A program made the translations under genes and the position numbers. Below, piece by piece: positions 1 through 9,756 of a DNA stretch of 64,000 nt; the stretch's first letter is position 1; each line of letters begins with the position of its first letter. The stretch covers positions 257,261 through 321,260 of the forward strand of contig CP070674.1 of NCBI GenBank assembly GCA_020351995.1. Reading direction: 5' to 3'. The notes under the pieces were generated by a model. The model saw nothing but the letters and a program-made list of their open reading frames with translations. It searched no databases and was not told where the DNA came from. The DNA comes from Candidatus Zixiibacteriota bacterium (GTDB lineage Bacteria; Zixibacteria; MSB-5A5; GN15; FEB-12).

Positions 1-588
1 ATCGCGGCCTGGCCGTGGGGGAAATACCTGGGTGAGGGCGCGCTTGAAAACGGTGTCTCGGTCTGCTTTTCATCGTGGAATCGCATTGCCCCGAATACCA
101 TGCCGGCGATGGCCAAGGCGGGAGGTAACTACATGAACAGCCAACTGGTGAAGATGGAAGCCGTGGCGCACGGATACGTGGAAGGTATCGCGCTCGATGT
201 TAACGGCAATGTTTCCGAAGGTTCGGCGGAGAACATCTTCCTGGTGCGCAAGGGTTCGCTGGTAACGCCAACTTTCGCGGCCTCGATTCTTCCCGGTATT
301 ACCCGCAGTTCCGTTATTAAACTGGCCGAGGATATGGGCATCAGAGTTATCGAACGGAATGTCCCGCGCGAGGCGGTTTACCTTTCTGATGAAGTATTCT
401 TTACGGGCTCCGCCGCGGAAATAACACCAATCTCCAAGGTTGACAATATTCAGATTGGTGAAGGTAAGCGCGGGCCGATCACCAAGGCCCTTCAGGATGC
501 TTTCTTTGGTGTTATCGATGGAAGCGCCGAAGACAAGTACGGCTGGCTTACCCCGGTACCCAAGTATAAAGGAGTAACAGTCGGTTGA
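1..588 (+). CDS. ilvE: Branched-chain amino acid aminotransferase, C-terminal part (5' end outside window)
   Basis: The frame is open from base 1, so the window starts inside the gene; about 195 residues are visible. IlvE is a fold-type IV PLP enzyme that moves the amino group between glutamate and the branched-chain 2-oxo acids in the last step of Ile, Leu and Val synthesis. Visible family marks are the [16 protein letters not shown] segment, the GNYMNSQL segment, the [13 protein letters not shown] loop that holds the PLP phosphate region, [10 protein letters not shown], and the [12 protein letters not shown] segment near the end. The catalytic lysine lies upstream of the window. The stop overlaps the start of the next gene by four bases (TTGA), so the two are probably translationally coupled. 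D-amino-acid or 4-amino-4-deoxychorismate lyase relatives share the fold, but the motifs fit IlvE best. Confidence 0.93.
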   Translation: MAAWPWGKYLGEGALENGVSVCFSSWNRIAPNTMPAMAKAGGNYMNSQLVKMEAVAHGYVEGIALDVNGNVSEGSAENIFLVRKGSLVTPTFAASILPGITRSSVIKLAEDMGIRVIERNVPREAVYLSDEVFFTGSAAEITPISKVDNIQIGEGKRGPITKALQDAFFGVIDGSAEDKYGWLTPVPKYKGVTVG

Positions 589-1025
589 GAATAGCTCTGG
601 GATGCGATCATGCCGGGCTGGAGTGGAAAGAGAAGGTCAAGTCGATTCTGCTCGGGCTCGGCCATGAGGTTCTCGATTTCGGCACCGATTCCAAGGAGTC
701 GGTTGATTACCCGGATTTCGGTCTGAAAGTGGCGCGGGCGGTAGCCGACGGCGAAGTGGATTACGGCATGACCGTTTGCTGGACGGGCAACGGCATGAAT
801 ATCGCGGCCAACAAAGTCAAAGGCATCCGGGCCGGTATGGCGGTTAATCCGGAGATGGCTCACTTGACGCGACTTCACAACAACGCCAACATGCTTACGT
901 TATCGCAGAAGTACACGCCCGAGGATCAGCTTGAGGGGATCATCAAGCAGTTTCTTACCACACCCTTCGAAGGCGGGCGCCACATCCCGCGTTTGGAGAA
1001 AATCCGCGAGGCTGAAGAAGGGTAG
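585..1025 (+). CDS. rpiB: Ribose-5-phosphate isomerase B family (RpiB/LacAB) sugar-phosphate isomerase
   Basis: 146 residues, the usual length for RpiB. The family interconverts ribose 5-phosphate and ribulose 5-phosphate; close relatives (LacAB) act on galactose 6-phosphate. The N-terminal GCDHAG loop, the catalytic-type Cys65, the [17 protein letters not shown] segment and the [11 protein letters not shown] phosphate-binding region are all present. The usual CGTGIG around the catalytic cysteine reads CWTGNG here, so substrate preference may differ from classical RpiB. The start is TTG at 585, overlapping the ilvE stop; the DHAG motif at residues 8-11 shows that little or nothing is missing at the N terminus. 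A hairpin terminator follows at 1072. The assignment to the family is secure, the exact sugar is not. Confidence 0.88.
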   Translation: MRIALGCDHAGLEWKEKVKSILLGLGHEVLDFGTDSKESVDYPDFGLKVARAVADGEVDYGMTVCWTGNGMNIAANKVKGIRAGMAVNPEMAHLTRLHNNANMLTLSQKYTPEDQLEGIIKQFLTTPFEGGRHIPRLEKIREAEEG

Positions 1026-1071
1026 GGCGGTAATCAGGTCGCGTATAATTTTCCGCGCAGATATTCTTTCC

Positions 1072-1101
1072 GCCCCGTCCTTGACCGGTCGGGGCTTTTT
1101 T
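1072..1101 (+). terminator. Rho-independent terminator after rpiB
   Basis: GCCCCGTCC (1072-1080) pairs with GGTCGGGGC (1087-1095), with one T-T mismatch, followed by six T. It ends the ilvE-rpiB unit before the protease gene. Confidence 0.75.
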
Positions 1102-1197
1102 CATACCTTTGCGGGAGCTGTCATTTTAGGTAATAGTAGCCGCACTACATGCAGACATTCAAGATTTTTACGGCAACACGGAATAAGGGGTTCCTCC

Positions 1198-4100
1198 ATG
1201 AAAAGATTCGCCGTTCTTATGACAACGGTGGTGGTGGTCGCGCTTGCGGCCGCAGCACCACTGTACGCTGGTAACGAATTCAACGCCCTGATTGAGGGGC
1301 AGCAGATCGCCGACTTCAAACTAAAAACCATCTACGAGAACGAAACCGGGGACGCCGTCGGTGTGCAGTTTCGCCACGTGCCGTCGGGATTCGTGCTTGA
1401 TATCCTTCGCATTCAATCAATCCCGCAGGGTTTTATCTGGGTGAACACACCGCCGCCGACGGACATGGGCGAGCCCCACACGCTGGAGCACCTCGTGCTC
1501 GGAAAGGGTCCCAAGGCGCAGTGGGTAGCCTCGTTCGAAGATATGTCACTCAGCAGCAGTTCAGCCGGCACAGGTCAGCTCACTACCGGTTACCACTACC
1601 ATACCGCCGCCGGTACGGAAGTCTTCTTCAAGCTGATGGAAGTCAAGCTAGACGCCTTGCTTCACCCGGATTACACCGATGAGGAAATCCGGCGCGAGAT
1701 GTGTAACCTCGGTTACAGCATTGACCCAAGCGACAGCTCCGTTGGGCTCGAAGAAAAAGGTTCGGTGTATACCGAGATGGTCAGTGCATACGAAGGGGCG
1801 TGGTCAAACCTCGCCCTGAAACTGGATGACATGATGTATGGTTCGGATCACCCGCTTTCCAACTCCTCGGGAGGATATCCACCGGCCATTAGAGAGGCCA
1901 CCGCTGAGGACCTCAAGAAGTTCCATGGTGAGCATTACCATCTTAATAACATGGGGATGATCCTCTCTATCGGTGACGAAATAGGCCTTGGGGAGTGTCT
2001 TACCCGTACCAGCGAGATTTTCGCACGCCTCGAACCGGACGCCCGGCCGGGCCAGGACCCGACCAAGGCACGTGAGAACTTTACGGCTCCCGACATGGCG
2101 CCCTTTGGCACTGTGGCTATTGCCGACTTTCCACATAACAACGAAAAAGAACCAGGCCTGATGATAATGGCGTGGCCTCCAGTGCTGGAATACGACTGGT
2201 ACGAAGCCTTCCTGCGTGAACGGTTTATGGCAAGCCTGGCCAGCGGCGAAAGTGCAAACCTGTATAAGAGATTCATTGATTCGCAGACGCGGTTGCTGGA
2301 TATAGGAGCCAGCGCGGTGTATGGATGGAGCAGTGATGACCAGGGTTGCCCGTTCTACGTGGGATTTTTCAATATCAGCCAGGATGCCGTGAACGCAGAA
2401 ATGCTTGACTCCGTGCGGGGGCTGGTGATGGCGGAAATCGAGGCCGTGGCTAACTATGCCGACGACTCCGACGAGTTGAAAGAGTTCAATGAGCGCGTAA
2501 CCAACAGTATCGTACGGATGCGACGACAGTTGCGGGCCAACCTGAATAAACCGCCAGGCTTCGGGTATCGCGGAGCGAGCTGGTGGTGGCCGGGTCACCT
2601 TCAGGCGTTGTACCGCATTGACGATTTCCGCAAAAACCTTACCATTCCCGGCCGGTTGGAGTTCGTCGAAAAGCTGCTGGCATCAGGCAAAAATTTCTGG
2701 AAAGAATACATCGAAAAGTGGAGAGTGCTGGAGAATGAGCCCTACGTTGTGGCGGCCCGTCCCAATCCGAAAATGATCAGCCGGATGGAACAGGATAGAA
2801 ACACGCGTATTGAAGGATACACCGCCGAGCTGAAGAAAAAATACGGCGTCAGAAGTGAAGAGGTGGCTATCGAGAAGTTCGTCGCGGAATATGACGAGAA
2901 AACCGCGGAAATAGACGCCAGGGCGGCTTCGATTGAAACTCCGAGTTTTATCGATAATCCCCCGTTGAGTCTCGACCCGCTTCTTGACTACCGCGTGGAG
3001 ACACTCCCCGGCGGTGGGGATAACGTAGTGGGTACATTCGACAATATCACCAGCGCCGAGATCGCGCTGTACCTTGACATGACCGTGGTGCCGGAATCAC
3101 TGCTGGTATATGTATCGGCTCTGCCGACGATGCTGACGGAGGTCGGTGTTATCAGGGACGGCCAACCGCTGGCGTACGACGAGACCAAGGAGATGATTCG
3201 CAAGGAGATCCTTGGCGTCGGTGCTTCCTACGACATAAACTACGCTACCGAACGGGTGGAATTGCGTCTGAAGGGATCGGGAAGCACCCTCGAAGAATCT
3301 CTGAAAGCGATGGAGTGGCTGGCCACGTTTCTGTATGACGCTGACTGGCGTGAGGAAAACCTTCCCCGGATGAGAGATGCCATTGATATTAGTCTCATGG
3401 CCGCCCGCAACGGGATGAAAGGCTCCGAAGAGTCGTGGGTCCAGAGACCAGCTAACGCCTATTGGAAGCAGACTAACCCGCTGGTGATGTCGGCGGGATG
3501 TTTCCTGGCCAAACAGCACAGCCTGTTGCGGGTAAAGTGGCTGCTAAAGAAAACCATTGACCCGGGAGTTCAAACTGAGTTTGACGCTTTCATGACACGG
3601 TTGGCGGACTACGGGACGCAAGCTGACCGAGCGCAGCTTGAGGCCCTGGCCGGGCGCATTTCATCCGGTCAGTCAATAGAAGGTGAGAGTCAACCCGATC
3701 AGAGCCTCGTCGAGGCGTTTGAAGCATTGTCTGAGCCGGCGAACGAACTGGCAAAAGTAGCTTCCCGTGACCTGCTTCAGTGTCTGAGTAGTCTGCCGGA
3801 CGGCAGCCTTGCGGAAGATTGGAAATATCTATGTCAGACCATGAGCGCGGACCTTGCCACACCGCCAACTCTGGCTCTGGATAACTTCATTTATCTGATG
3901 GAGCTGATGCGTAAACAGGACAACGTGCGGGGTTACATGGTCGGCAGTCAGGCCAGCCAGGAAGCCCTGCTTCCGCTCCAGAAAGAACTTGTAGAGAAGT
4001 TCTCCGATGAGCCTTCCGCGAAACAGTCGTATTCGAGTACGCCTATTGTCTACAGTCGGCTTCGCGCTCGGACCTCGGCGGATATCACTCCGCTCTATGT

Positions 4101-4779
4101 TGGTCTGATCAACGAAAGCACGCGCAATGGCGTGTTTATAAACACGGCTCCCTGTGCCAGCTTTGCCGATACGGATTCTGAACAGCTGCTTGATTTCCTC
4201 GCGGCCCGTCTGTATGGCGGCGGTGGTGCACACTCGATGTTCATGAAGACCTGGGCGGCGGGTTTGGCATATTCAAATGGTTTGAGAAGCAATCAGTTCA
4301 GTGGTCGCCTGATGTACTACGCGGAGCGCTGCCCCAGCCTGGTGCAAACCATGCAGTTTGTAATAAACGAACTAAAGAGCGCCGAACCGGATAGCTCCCT
4401 GACCGACTACGCGGTGGCGCAGGCGTTCGGCTCCGGACGTGGGGGCTCTAGTTACGAAAACCGCACCGAGAGCATGGCAGATAATCTTGCCGATGGTTTG
4501 CCACCGGAAAAGGTTGGGACATTCAGAAAAGCCGTTCTGGAACTCCGTCAAAGGCCGGACCTCTATGACGAGCTGACTTCGCGCATGCTCAAGGTCTACG
4601 GGGCTGTTCTTCCCGGCCTAGAGCCGTCGGGCCGTGGGGTGGAAGGGGCCAACTACTTCATGATCGGCCCGGAGATGCAGTTTGAGTCGTTTGAGCAGTA
4701 TCTCAAGACGGTTGAGGGGGACGATATCGTGCTGTATCGTTTGTATCCACGAGATTTTTGGGTTACGGCCAGCAATTAA
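1198..4779 (+). CDS. Exported M16C-type zinc metallopeptidase, first tandem copy
   Basis: 1,193 residues from the ATG at 1198; an open frame extends further upstream, but this ATG has an AGGGG ribosome site seven bases ahead and starts a clean signal peptide (residues 1 to about 24, ending APLYAG). The inverted zinc motif HTLEH is at residues 94-98, and a third ligand Glu193 in YTEM lies 95 residues later, the spacing seen in presequence-protease (PreP/Cym1, family M16C). The C-terminal half carries the Arg-Tyr type segment RLYGGGGAHSMF, expected in the inactive half that closes the chamber. M16C enzymes degrade peptides inside a closed clamshell, so a periplasmic or surface oligopeptidase is the best inference. 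It is longer than PreP (about 1,000 residues). A paralogue of almost identical length follows directly. The natural substrate is unknown. Confidence 0.85.
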   Translation: MKRFAVLMTTVVVVALAAAAPLYAGNEFNALIEGQQIADFKLKTIYENETGDAVGVQFRHVPSGFVLDILRIQSIPQGFIWVNTPPPTDMGEPHTLEHLVLGKGPKAQWVASFEDMSLSSSSAGTGQLTTGYHYHTAAGTEVFFKLMEVKLDALLHPDYTDEEIRREMCNLGYSIDPSDSSVGLEEKGSVYTEMVSAYEGAWSNLALKLDDMMYGSDHPLSNSSGGYPPAIREATAEDLKKFHGEHYHLNNMGMILSIGDEIGLGECLTRTSEIFARLEPDARPGQDPTKARENFTAPDMAPFGTVAIADFPHNNEKEPGLMIMAWPPVLEYDWYEAFLRERFMASLASGESANLYKRFIDSQTRLLDIGASAVYGWSSDDQGCPFYVGFFNISQDAVNAEMLDSVRGLVMAEIEAVANYADDSDELKEFNERVTNSIVRMRRQLRANLNKPPGFGYRGASWWWPGHLQALYRIDDFRKNLTIPGRLEFVEKLLASGKNFWKEYIEKWRVLENEPYVVAARPNPKMISRMEQDRNTRIEGYTAELKKKYGVRSEEVAIEKFVAEYDEKTAEIDARAASIETPSFIDNPPLSLDPLLDYRVETLPGGGDNVVGTFDNITSAEIALYLDMTVVPESLLVYVSALPTMLTEVGVIRDGQPLAYDETKEMIRKEILGVGASYDINYATERVELRLKGSGSTLEESLKAMEWLATFLYDADWREENLPRMRDAIDISLMAARNGMKGSEESWVQRPANAYWKQTNPLVMSAGCFLAKQHSLLRVKWLLKKTIDPGVQTEFDAFMTRLADYGTQADRAQLEALAGRISSGQSIEGESQPDQSLVEAFEALSEPANELAKVASRDLLQCLSSLPDGSLAEDWKYLCQTMSADLATPPTLALDNFIYLMELMRKQDNVRGYMVGSQASQEALLPLQKELVEKFSDEPSAKQSYSSTPIVYSRLRARTSADITPLYVGLINESTRNGVFINTAPCASFADTDSEQLLDFLAARLYGGGGAHSMFMKTWAAGLAYSNGLRSNQFSGRLMYYAERCPSLVQTMQFVINELKSAEPDSSLTDYAVAQAFGSGRGGSSYENRTESMADNLADGLPPEKVGTFRKAVLELRQRPDLYDELTSRMLKVYGAVLPGLEPSGRGVEGANYFMIGPEMQFESFEQYLKTVEGDDIVLYRLYPRDFWVTASN

Positions 4780-4802
4780 AGTAATACTTGAAGTATGATC
4801 TC

Positions 4803-4838
4803 GCGGCGGTCGCCAGTCTTGTGGTGGCCGCCGCTTTT
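4803..4838 (+). terminator. Terminator after first M16C gene
   Basis: A 13-pair stem with two G-U pairs: GCGGCGGTCGCCA with TGGTGGCCGCCGC, short loop, then TTTT. Confidence 0.8.
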
Positions 4839-4870
4839 GTAAGGGGAGAGTCATTCCGGTTGCGCACGCC

Positions 4871-4899
4871 TTGCCTCAGACCGGGTTAGACACTATATT
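4871..4899 (+). promoter_or_regulatory. Candidate housekeeping promoter for second M16C gene
   Basis: TTGCCT (4871-4876), 17 bases, TATATT (4894-4899), about 90 bases before the ATG at 4990. It fits with the terminator upstream, so the two proteases probably have separate transcripts. Confidence 0.5.
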
Positions 4900-4989
4900 G
4901 GCGCGAAACATTCACGTTAATGTGTGCGTATGTAAGTTCATATGTCACTTAACCTAATCTTCCGGCTCGAGAAAAAAAGGAAAGCTCCA

Positions 4990-7900
4990 ATGAAGAAATC
5001 AATGCTGTGGGTCGCATTCTCGCTATTGCTGGCGGCAGTGATCTGGCCGTCGGTCAGCGCTAACGAATTCGCGTCCCTAAATGAAAATCAGCAAATAGCT
5101 GACTTCCGGCTTACGACCATTTACGAAAACGAGTACGGTGACCCGGTGGGAGCGGAGTTCAGGCACGTCCCGTCCGGTTTCATTCTCGACGTACTCAGGA
5201 TACAATCTATTCCTCAGGCCTTTGCGTGGGTTAATACTCCGTGCACCAGTGATAAGGGACAGCCGCACACGCTGGAACACCTTGTTCTCGGTAAAGGGAC
5301 CAAGGGACAGTGGGTCAAATCGTTCGAGGATATGTCAATTAGCAATAGTTCGGCGCACACCGGGCAGTTGCGCACGGTGTATCATTTTCACAGCGCGGCC
5401 GGTAAGGAAATCTTCTACAAGTATATGGAGGCGAAGATTGACGCCCTGATTAACCCGGACTATTCTGACGAAGAAATTCGTCGCGAGATGTGTGACCTCG
5501 GTTATTCGATCAATCCTGAAGACAGCTCTGTTCAGTTAGAAGAGAAAGGTACGATCTATACCGAGATGATCACCTATTTTGAAGGTGACTGGGTTAGTCT
5601 CTGGTTCAAGATGCTGGAAATGTTGTACGGAGAGGAGCACCCGTTGTCGTATTCCGCCGGTGGTTATCCGCGCGCTATAAGGGAGGCGACGGTAAAAGAT
5701 CTGCGCGATTTTCATGAGGCTACCTATCATCTGAACAATATGGGGATGGTTGTTTCCATTGGTGACGAGTTTGAGCTGCAGGAGTTCCTGGAGCGCACGA
5801 GCGAGATTTTCGCGAGGATCGAGCCCGATGCCGAGGCAGGAGAGGACCCGGCCAGTCTCGAGAAACGTCTTCCGCCCCCACAGATGGCGCCCTTTGGACA
5901 AATCGCCTACGCGGAGTATCCGCATCAGAACCCCGATGAACCGGCATCGCTGGCCTTTGTCTGGCCGGCTGTTCTGGAATATGAACCGAACGAGGCTTTC
6001 CTGAGGGAGTGTCTTGTTGACAACCTTCAGAGCGGAGAGAGCTCGAATCTGTATAAGAAGTTCATCGATTCGCAGACGCGCTTAATGGATATCGGCGCGA
6101 GCAATCTATTCGGCTGGTCGAGTGACAATCCCGGATGTCCGGTTACCATCGGATTCTCCAATGTGAGGCAGGAGTTTCTGACTGAGACCATGATCGACTC
6201 TATACGAAGCCTGGTGATGGATGAAATCAAGAAAGTGGCGGCGTACGCGGATGGTTCAGAAGAACTCAAGGAGTTCAACCAGCGAGTTGCCAACCGGGTA
6301 ATCCAGGTTCGGCGAGGTCTTCGCGACAATCTCAACAAGCCGCCGCGGTTTGGATATCGCGGAACGGGGGATTTTTGGAAAGATCATCTTAACTCCCTGA
6401 GGCGAACGGAGGGGTTCCGCAAGACGCTGACGGAGAACAACAAGCTGGAGTTCGTTGAAGGCCTGCTGGCCTCAGACAACAACTTCTGGAAAAAGTATAT
6501 CGACCAATGGAAGTTGCTGGCCAATCTGCCGTACGCAGTGGCAACTAGACCCAATCCTGACGCGACCAGTGCATTTGAAGCCGCCCGTCAGGAGCGAATC
6601 AAGGCCTACCTTGGCGACTTGAAAAGAAGGTACGGGGTGGAGGATGGCGCCTCGGCTCTGGCTAAATTCGTTGCCGATTATGGCGCCAAGACCGACGTCA
6701 TCGAAGCAAAGTCGGCATCAGTAGAAATGCCGGGCTTCATCGACAACCCGCCACTGGTGCTGGATGAACAGCTTGATTACCGGGTGGAGAAGTTTCCCGG
6801 TGGCGGTGACAATGTTATTTCGACCTTCGGGAATGTTACCAACGCCCAGTTCGGGCTTTACCTTGATATGAACGTGGTTCCTGAGTCGCTTTTGGTCTAC
6901 ACCTCAGCCCTGCCGACACTGCTGTCCGATGTCGGTGTTATAAAAGACGGCAAACCCATCCCATCGGATGAGATGTTCGAGCGACTGCGCCAGGAAATCT
7001 TAAATCTCTTTGTACATTATGACATCAACCACCGGACGGAGAGAGTGGAACTGGCTTTTGTAGCGGCGGGTAGTATTCTGGATGAATCGGTTACTGCGGT
7101 TGACTGGCTGTCGAGTGTGCTGTACAATCCTGACTGGCGTGAAGAGAATCTGCCGAGAATACGTGATGCCATTGATGCCTCGCTGACAGGGGCTCGTAAC
7201 GGTATGAGGAGCTGGGAAGAATACTGGATAGACAATCCTACGTCGGCATACTGGCGGCAAACCAATCCGCTTATTCTGTCAGCTAACTCGTTTCTGACCC
7301 AACAGCATTCGTTGTGGCGAATCAAGTGGATGCTTAAGGAAGCGGAATCATCTGAATCGCAACAGGAATTCGAATCCTATATGACGGTACTCGCCGGGCT
7401 GGGTTTGACATCGGATCGCGACAAGCTCAGGGCGACGGCCACGAGACTGGCTACGGGCACGGAGTCGGAGAGCGATTCACTTGTCGACGCAGATATGCTG
7501 GTTGCTTATGATAAGCTGCCTGAATCAGCAGCCGCTTTGGTCAAAGCCGCAGCGGGCGATCTTACACAGATGATCTCCGGACTTCCGGATAACAGTCTTA
7601 TAGCGGACTGGCAATATCTCTGTCATCAGATGCCCAAAGATTTAGCCGTGAAACCGGGGACGGTGCTCGATGGGTTCCGAGCCATTATGGAAGCCGTTCG
7701 CAAGAAGGACAATGTTCGAGGCTATATGGTGGGAAGTCCGTCGAGTCAGGAGAAATTGATACCTCTTCTTAACGGTGTGGTGGCTGTGCTGAGTGATACT
7801 CCGCGTACGCCTCAGACATATAGCGACGCGCCGATAGTGCATAACCGGATCGAGGCGAGGTATGCTGTCCCGATCAACCCGATCTACGCCGGTCTCATTA

Positions 7901-8568
7901 ATGAAAATACTCGCAACGGTCTGGTTAATTTCACCGCGCCGATAGTGAGCTATTACGAAGCAGATAACGAAGCCCTTCTGGACTACCTGGCGTCGCGCCT
8001 GTATGGCGGCGGTGGCCCCCATGGTCTGTTTATGAAGACGTGGCAAGCGGGTATGGCATACTCCAATGGTCCGGGTGTGAATCTCAGTAGCGGGCGATTC
8101 CGCTACTATGCCGAGAGGTGCCCCAGCATAGTGCAGACGGTCCAGTTTGTGATAAATGAATTAAACAAAGCCGAGCCAGATGAGAATCTGATTGACTATG
8201 CTATCGCTCAGGCATTTAGCTCCGGTCGAGCCGGTTCCACGTATGAGGACAGGGCCAGTTCTATGGCCTCCGATCTGGCCGACGGACTCACACCTGACAA
8301 AGTCAAGAAATTCAGACAAGCACTTATTGAGCTTAAGAGCGATCCGAATCTCTTCGAAAAGCTGAAAACAAGGATGCTTCGTGTTTACGGCACCGTTCTG
8401 CCGGGCCTTAACCCAAAAGGCAGCGAGGTGGCAGGAAGCAGCTACCTGGCGGTCGGTCCAGAGACACAGCTGGCGCCTTTCGACGAGTATCTCAAGTCGG
8501 TTGAAAGTGACGACATTACGCTGTACCGTGTGTATCCGCGCGATTTCTGGATAGTGACAAGTAACTAA
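4990..8568 (+). CDS. Exported M16C-type zinc metallopeptidase, second tandem copy
   Basis: 1,192 residues from the ATG at 4990, which begins a signal peptide (residues 1 to about 24, ending SVSA); the frame is open 48 bases further upstream but that would spoil the signal. The zinc site is complete: HTLEH at residues 93-97 and Glu192 in YTEM. It aligns with the preceding gene along its whole length without visible gaps, e.g. both have an identical HTLEHLVLGKG, RLYGGGG and LYRxYPRDFW near the C terminus. This points to an old duplication kept with both active sites intact, so the copies probably differ in peptide preference or expression. The family degrades unfolded peptides of limited length in an enclosed chamber. 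Cell location should be beyond the inner membrane. Confidence 0.85.
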   Translation: MKKSMLWVAFSLLLAAVIWPSVSANEFASLNENQQIADFRLTTIYENEYGDPVGAEFRHVPSGFILDVLRIQSIPQAFAWVNTPCTSDKGQPHTLEHLVLGKGTKGQWVKSFEDMSISNSSAHTGQLRTVYHFHSAAGKEIFYKYMEAKIDALINPDYSDEEIRREMCDLGYSINPEDSSVQLEEKGTIYTEMITYFEGDWVSLWFKMLEMLYGEEHPLSYSAGGYPRAIREATVKDLRDFHEATYHLNNMGMVVSIGDEFELQEFLERTSEIFARIEPDAEAGEDPASLEKRLPPPQMAPFGQIAYAEYPHQNPDEPASLAFVWPAVLEYEPNEAFLRECLVDNLQSGESSNLYKKFIDSQTRLMDIGASNLFGWSSDNPGCPVTIGFSNVRQEFLTETMIDSIRSLVMDEIKKVAAYADGSEELKEFNQRVANRVIQVRRGLRDNLNKPPRFGYRGTGDFWKDHLNSLRRTEGFRKTLTENNKLEFVEGLLASDNNFWKKYIDQWKLLANLPYAVATRPNPDATSAFEAARQERIKAYLGDLKRRYGVEDGASALAKFVADYGAKTDVIEAKSASVEMPGFIDNPPLVLDEQLDYRVEKFPGGGDNVISTFGNVTNAQFGLYLDMNVVPESLLVYTSALPTLLSDVGVIKDGKPIPSDEMFERLRQEILNLFVHYDINHRTERVELAFVAAGSILDESVTAVDWLSSVLYNPDWREENLPRIRDAIDASLTGARNGMRSWEEYWIDNPTSAYWRQTNPLILSANSFLTQQHSLWRIKWMLKEAESSESQQEFESYMTVLAGLGLTSDRDKLRATATRLATGTESESDSLVDADMLVAYDKLPESAAALVKAAAGDLTQMISGLPDNSLIADWQYLCHQMPKDLAVKPGTVLDGFRAIMEAVRKKDNVRGYMVGSPSSQEKLIPLLNGVVAVLSDTPRTPQTYSDAPIVHNRIEARYAVPINPIYAGLINENTRNGLVNFTAPIVSYYEADNEALLDYLASRLYGGGGPHGLFMKTWQAGMAYSNGPGVNLSSGRFRYYAERCPSIVQTVQFVINELNKAEPDENLIDYAIAQAFSSGRAGSTYEDRASSMASDLADGLTPDKVKKFRQALIELKSDPNLFEKLKTRMLRVYGTVLPGLNPKGSEVAGSSYLAVGPETQLAPFDEYLKSVESDDITLYRVYPRDFWIVTSN

Positions 8569-8597
8569 GCGCAGCTGGCGTATCCGCAGCATTGGAG

Positions 8598-8624
8598 CGG
8601 CGGCCTCTTCGGAGGTCGCCGTTT
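8598..8624 (+). terminator. Terminator after second M16C gene
   Basis: CGGCGGCCTC (8598-8607), a TTCG tetraloop, GAGGTCGCCG (8612-8621), then TTT. One G-U pair. Confidence 0.75.
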
Positions 8625-8728
8625 CTGTATGGTCGCAACCTTGCCGGCGGAGCTCCGTATATAACGATATCAATAGATGAGTTATCAGTGGGTTTTATCC
8701 GCAATTGATGTAGAATGGGAGATCATAC

Positions 8729-9580
8729 ATGACGAGTTTATGGAGGCTTTCCAATGTGGCCGGACTGCTGATTCTTCTGGCCACCAGCACCTTCGCGCAC
8801 CGGGGCGGCGTGATTACTGAGACGTTTGACGCCAAGGACAAGATCACAATCTCGACCACCAGCGGCGATTGCACCATCAAAAAATCCGATAACGGGAAAA
8901 TCGAGGTGCGGGTTGATGTTGATGCCGACCCGGAAGACGCCATCGACGCGATAATACGCGAACGCACCAAATCCCTGAGATTACAGGAGAAAATTTTTGG
9001 TTCCTGTCGCGGCGGTTCATTCTGGGAGATTTCTGTTCCTGACGGCACCCGTATCCAGTTCAGTTCGGCTTCAGGGGAGTTCCTTGCCGAAAACGTTTCC
9101 GGTGAATTTGAGGTCAACACGGCCTCGGGTGATATCGAGTTTATCGACTGCAAAGGTGAATTCGATTTGAACTCCGCTTCCGGCACTGTTTCGGCGGAGA
9201 ATTGCAGCGGGTACTTTCATATGTCAACCGCGTCCGGTTATGTTGAGGCGTCCGGTGTCAAGTTAGATTTCGCCAGTGAATTCTCAACAGCTTCCGGGCG
9301 GGTCAGGGTCATCCTCGCCGAGAGCCCGACCGTTGACCTCGATGTATCCACAGCTTCCGGCCGGGCGGTTCTCGACTATGACGGCAATCCTCTGTCCGGT
9401 AATTTCGAATTTGTATGTAGAGAAAGGAAGGGGAGAATGTCCTCCCCCGTGGATTTTGAAACCGAAGAAAAGTTTCGTCGGCATGGTGAGAGATATATAG
9501 CCCGAACCTTCACCAAAGGCTCCGATACACCACAAATATCGCTGGGAACGGCGACCGGGAGCGTCACGCTCAAAGACTAG
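8729..9580 (+). CDS. Exported DUF4097-like beta-repeat protein
   Basis: 283 residues with a signal peptide (1 to about 23, LLATSTFA). The body is built of repeats of roughly 18-20 residues, each with an SASG or TASG core (seven or more copies: SSASGEF, NTASGDI, NSASGTV, STASGYV, STASGRV, STASGRA, GTATGSV). This pattern is typical of the DUF4097 putative-adhesin fold, a right-handed beta structure found in secreted or envelope proteins. No catalytic motif is visible and no function is established for most members. It stands alone between two terminators, with no evident functional neighbour. Family-level call is good; any role in adhesion is inference only. Confidence 0.75.
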   Translation: MTSLWRLSNVAGLLILLATSTFAHRGGVITETFDAKDKITISTTSGDCTIKKSDNGKIEVRVDVDADPEDAIDAIIRERTKSLRLQEKIFGSCRGGSFWEISVPDGTRIQFSSASGEFLAENVSGEFEVNTASGDIEFIDCKGEFDLNSASGTVSAENCSGYFHMSTASGYVEASGVKLDFASEFSTASGRVRVILAESPTVDLDVSTASGRAVLDYDGNPLSGNFEFVCRERKGRMSSPVDFETEEKFRRHGERYIARTFTKGSDTPQISLGTATGSVTLKD

Positions 9581-9613
9581 TAACTGTCCAATCGCAGCAG
9601 GTCTTTATTCTCG

Positions 9614-9643
9614 AAGGCGGATCCACATCGGGTCCGCCTTTCT
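9614..9643 (+). terminator. Terminator after DUF4097-like gene
   Basis: AAGGCGGATCC (9614-9624) pairs with GGGTCCGCCTT (9630-9640) across a five-base loop; the tail is TCTC, so the T tract is poor. Confidence 0.65.
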
Positions 9644-9695
9644 CAATAAGGCTGGGCAGGTCAGTCAGGTGCCGGAGAAAAGACTCTAAACGCCG

Positions 9696-9724
9696 TTGAC
9701 CGCACAGGCTATTTTGCTTACATT
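9696..9724 (+). promoter_or_regulatory. Housekeeping promoter for glyA
   Basis: TTGACC (9696-9701), 17 bases, TACATT (9719-9724). The expected start of transcription near 9731 leaves a short leader before the ATG at 9757. Confidence 0.6.
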
Positions 9725-9756
9725 CTGTGAAAATCTTGAATAGTTGGAGATGTGAT

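Noticed and set aside
1804-2598. Long open frame on the minus strand inside the first M16C gene
   Set aside because: It is a shadow of the protease frame, with no family match and no ribosome site.
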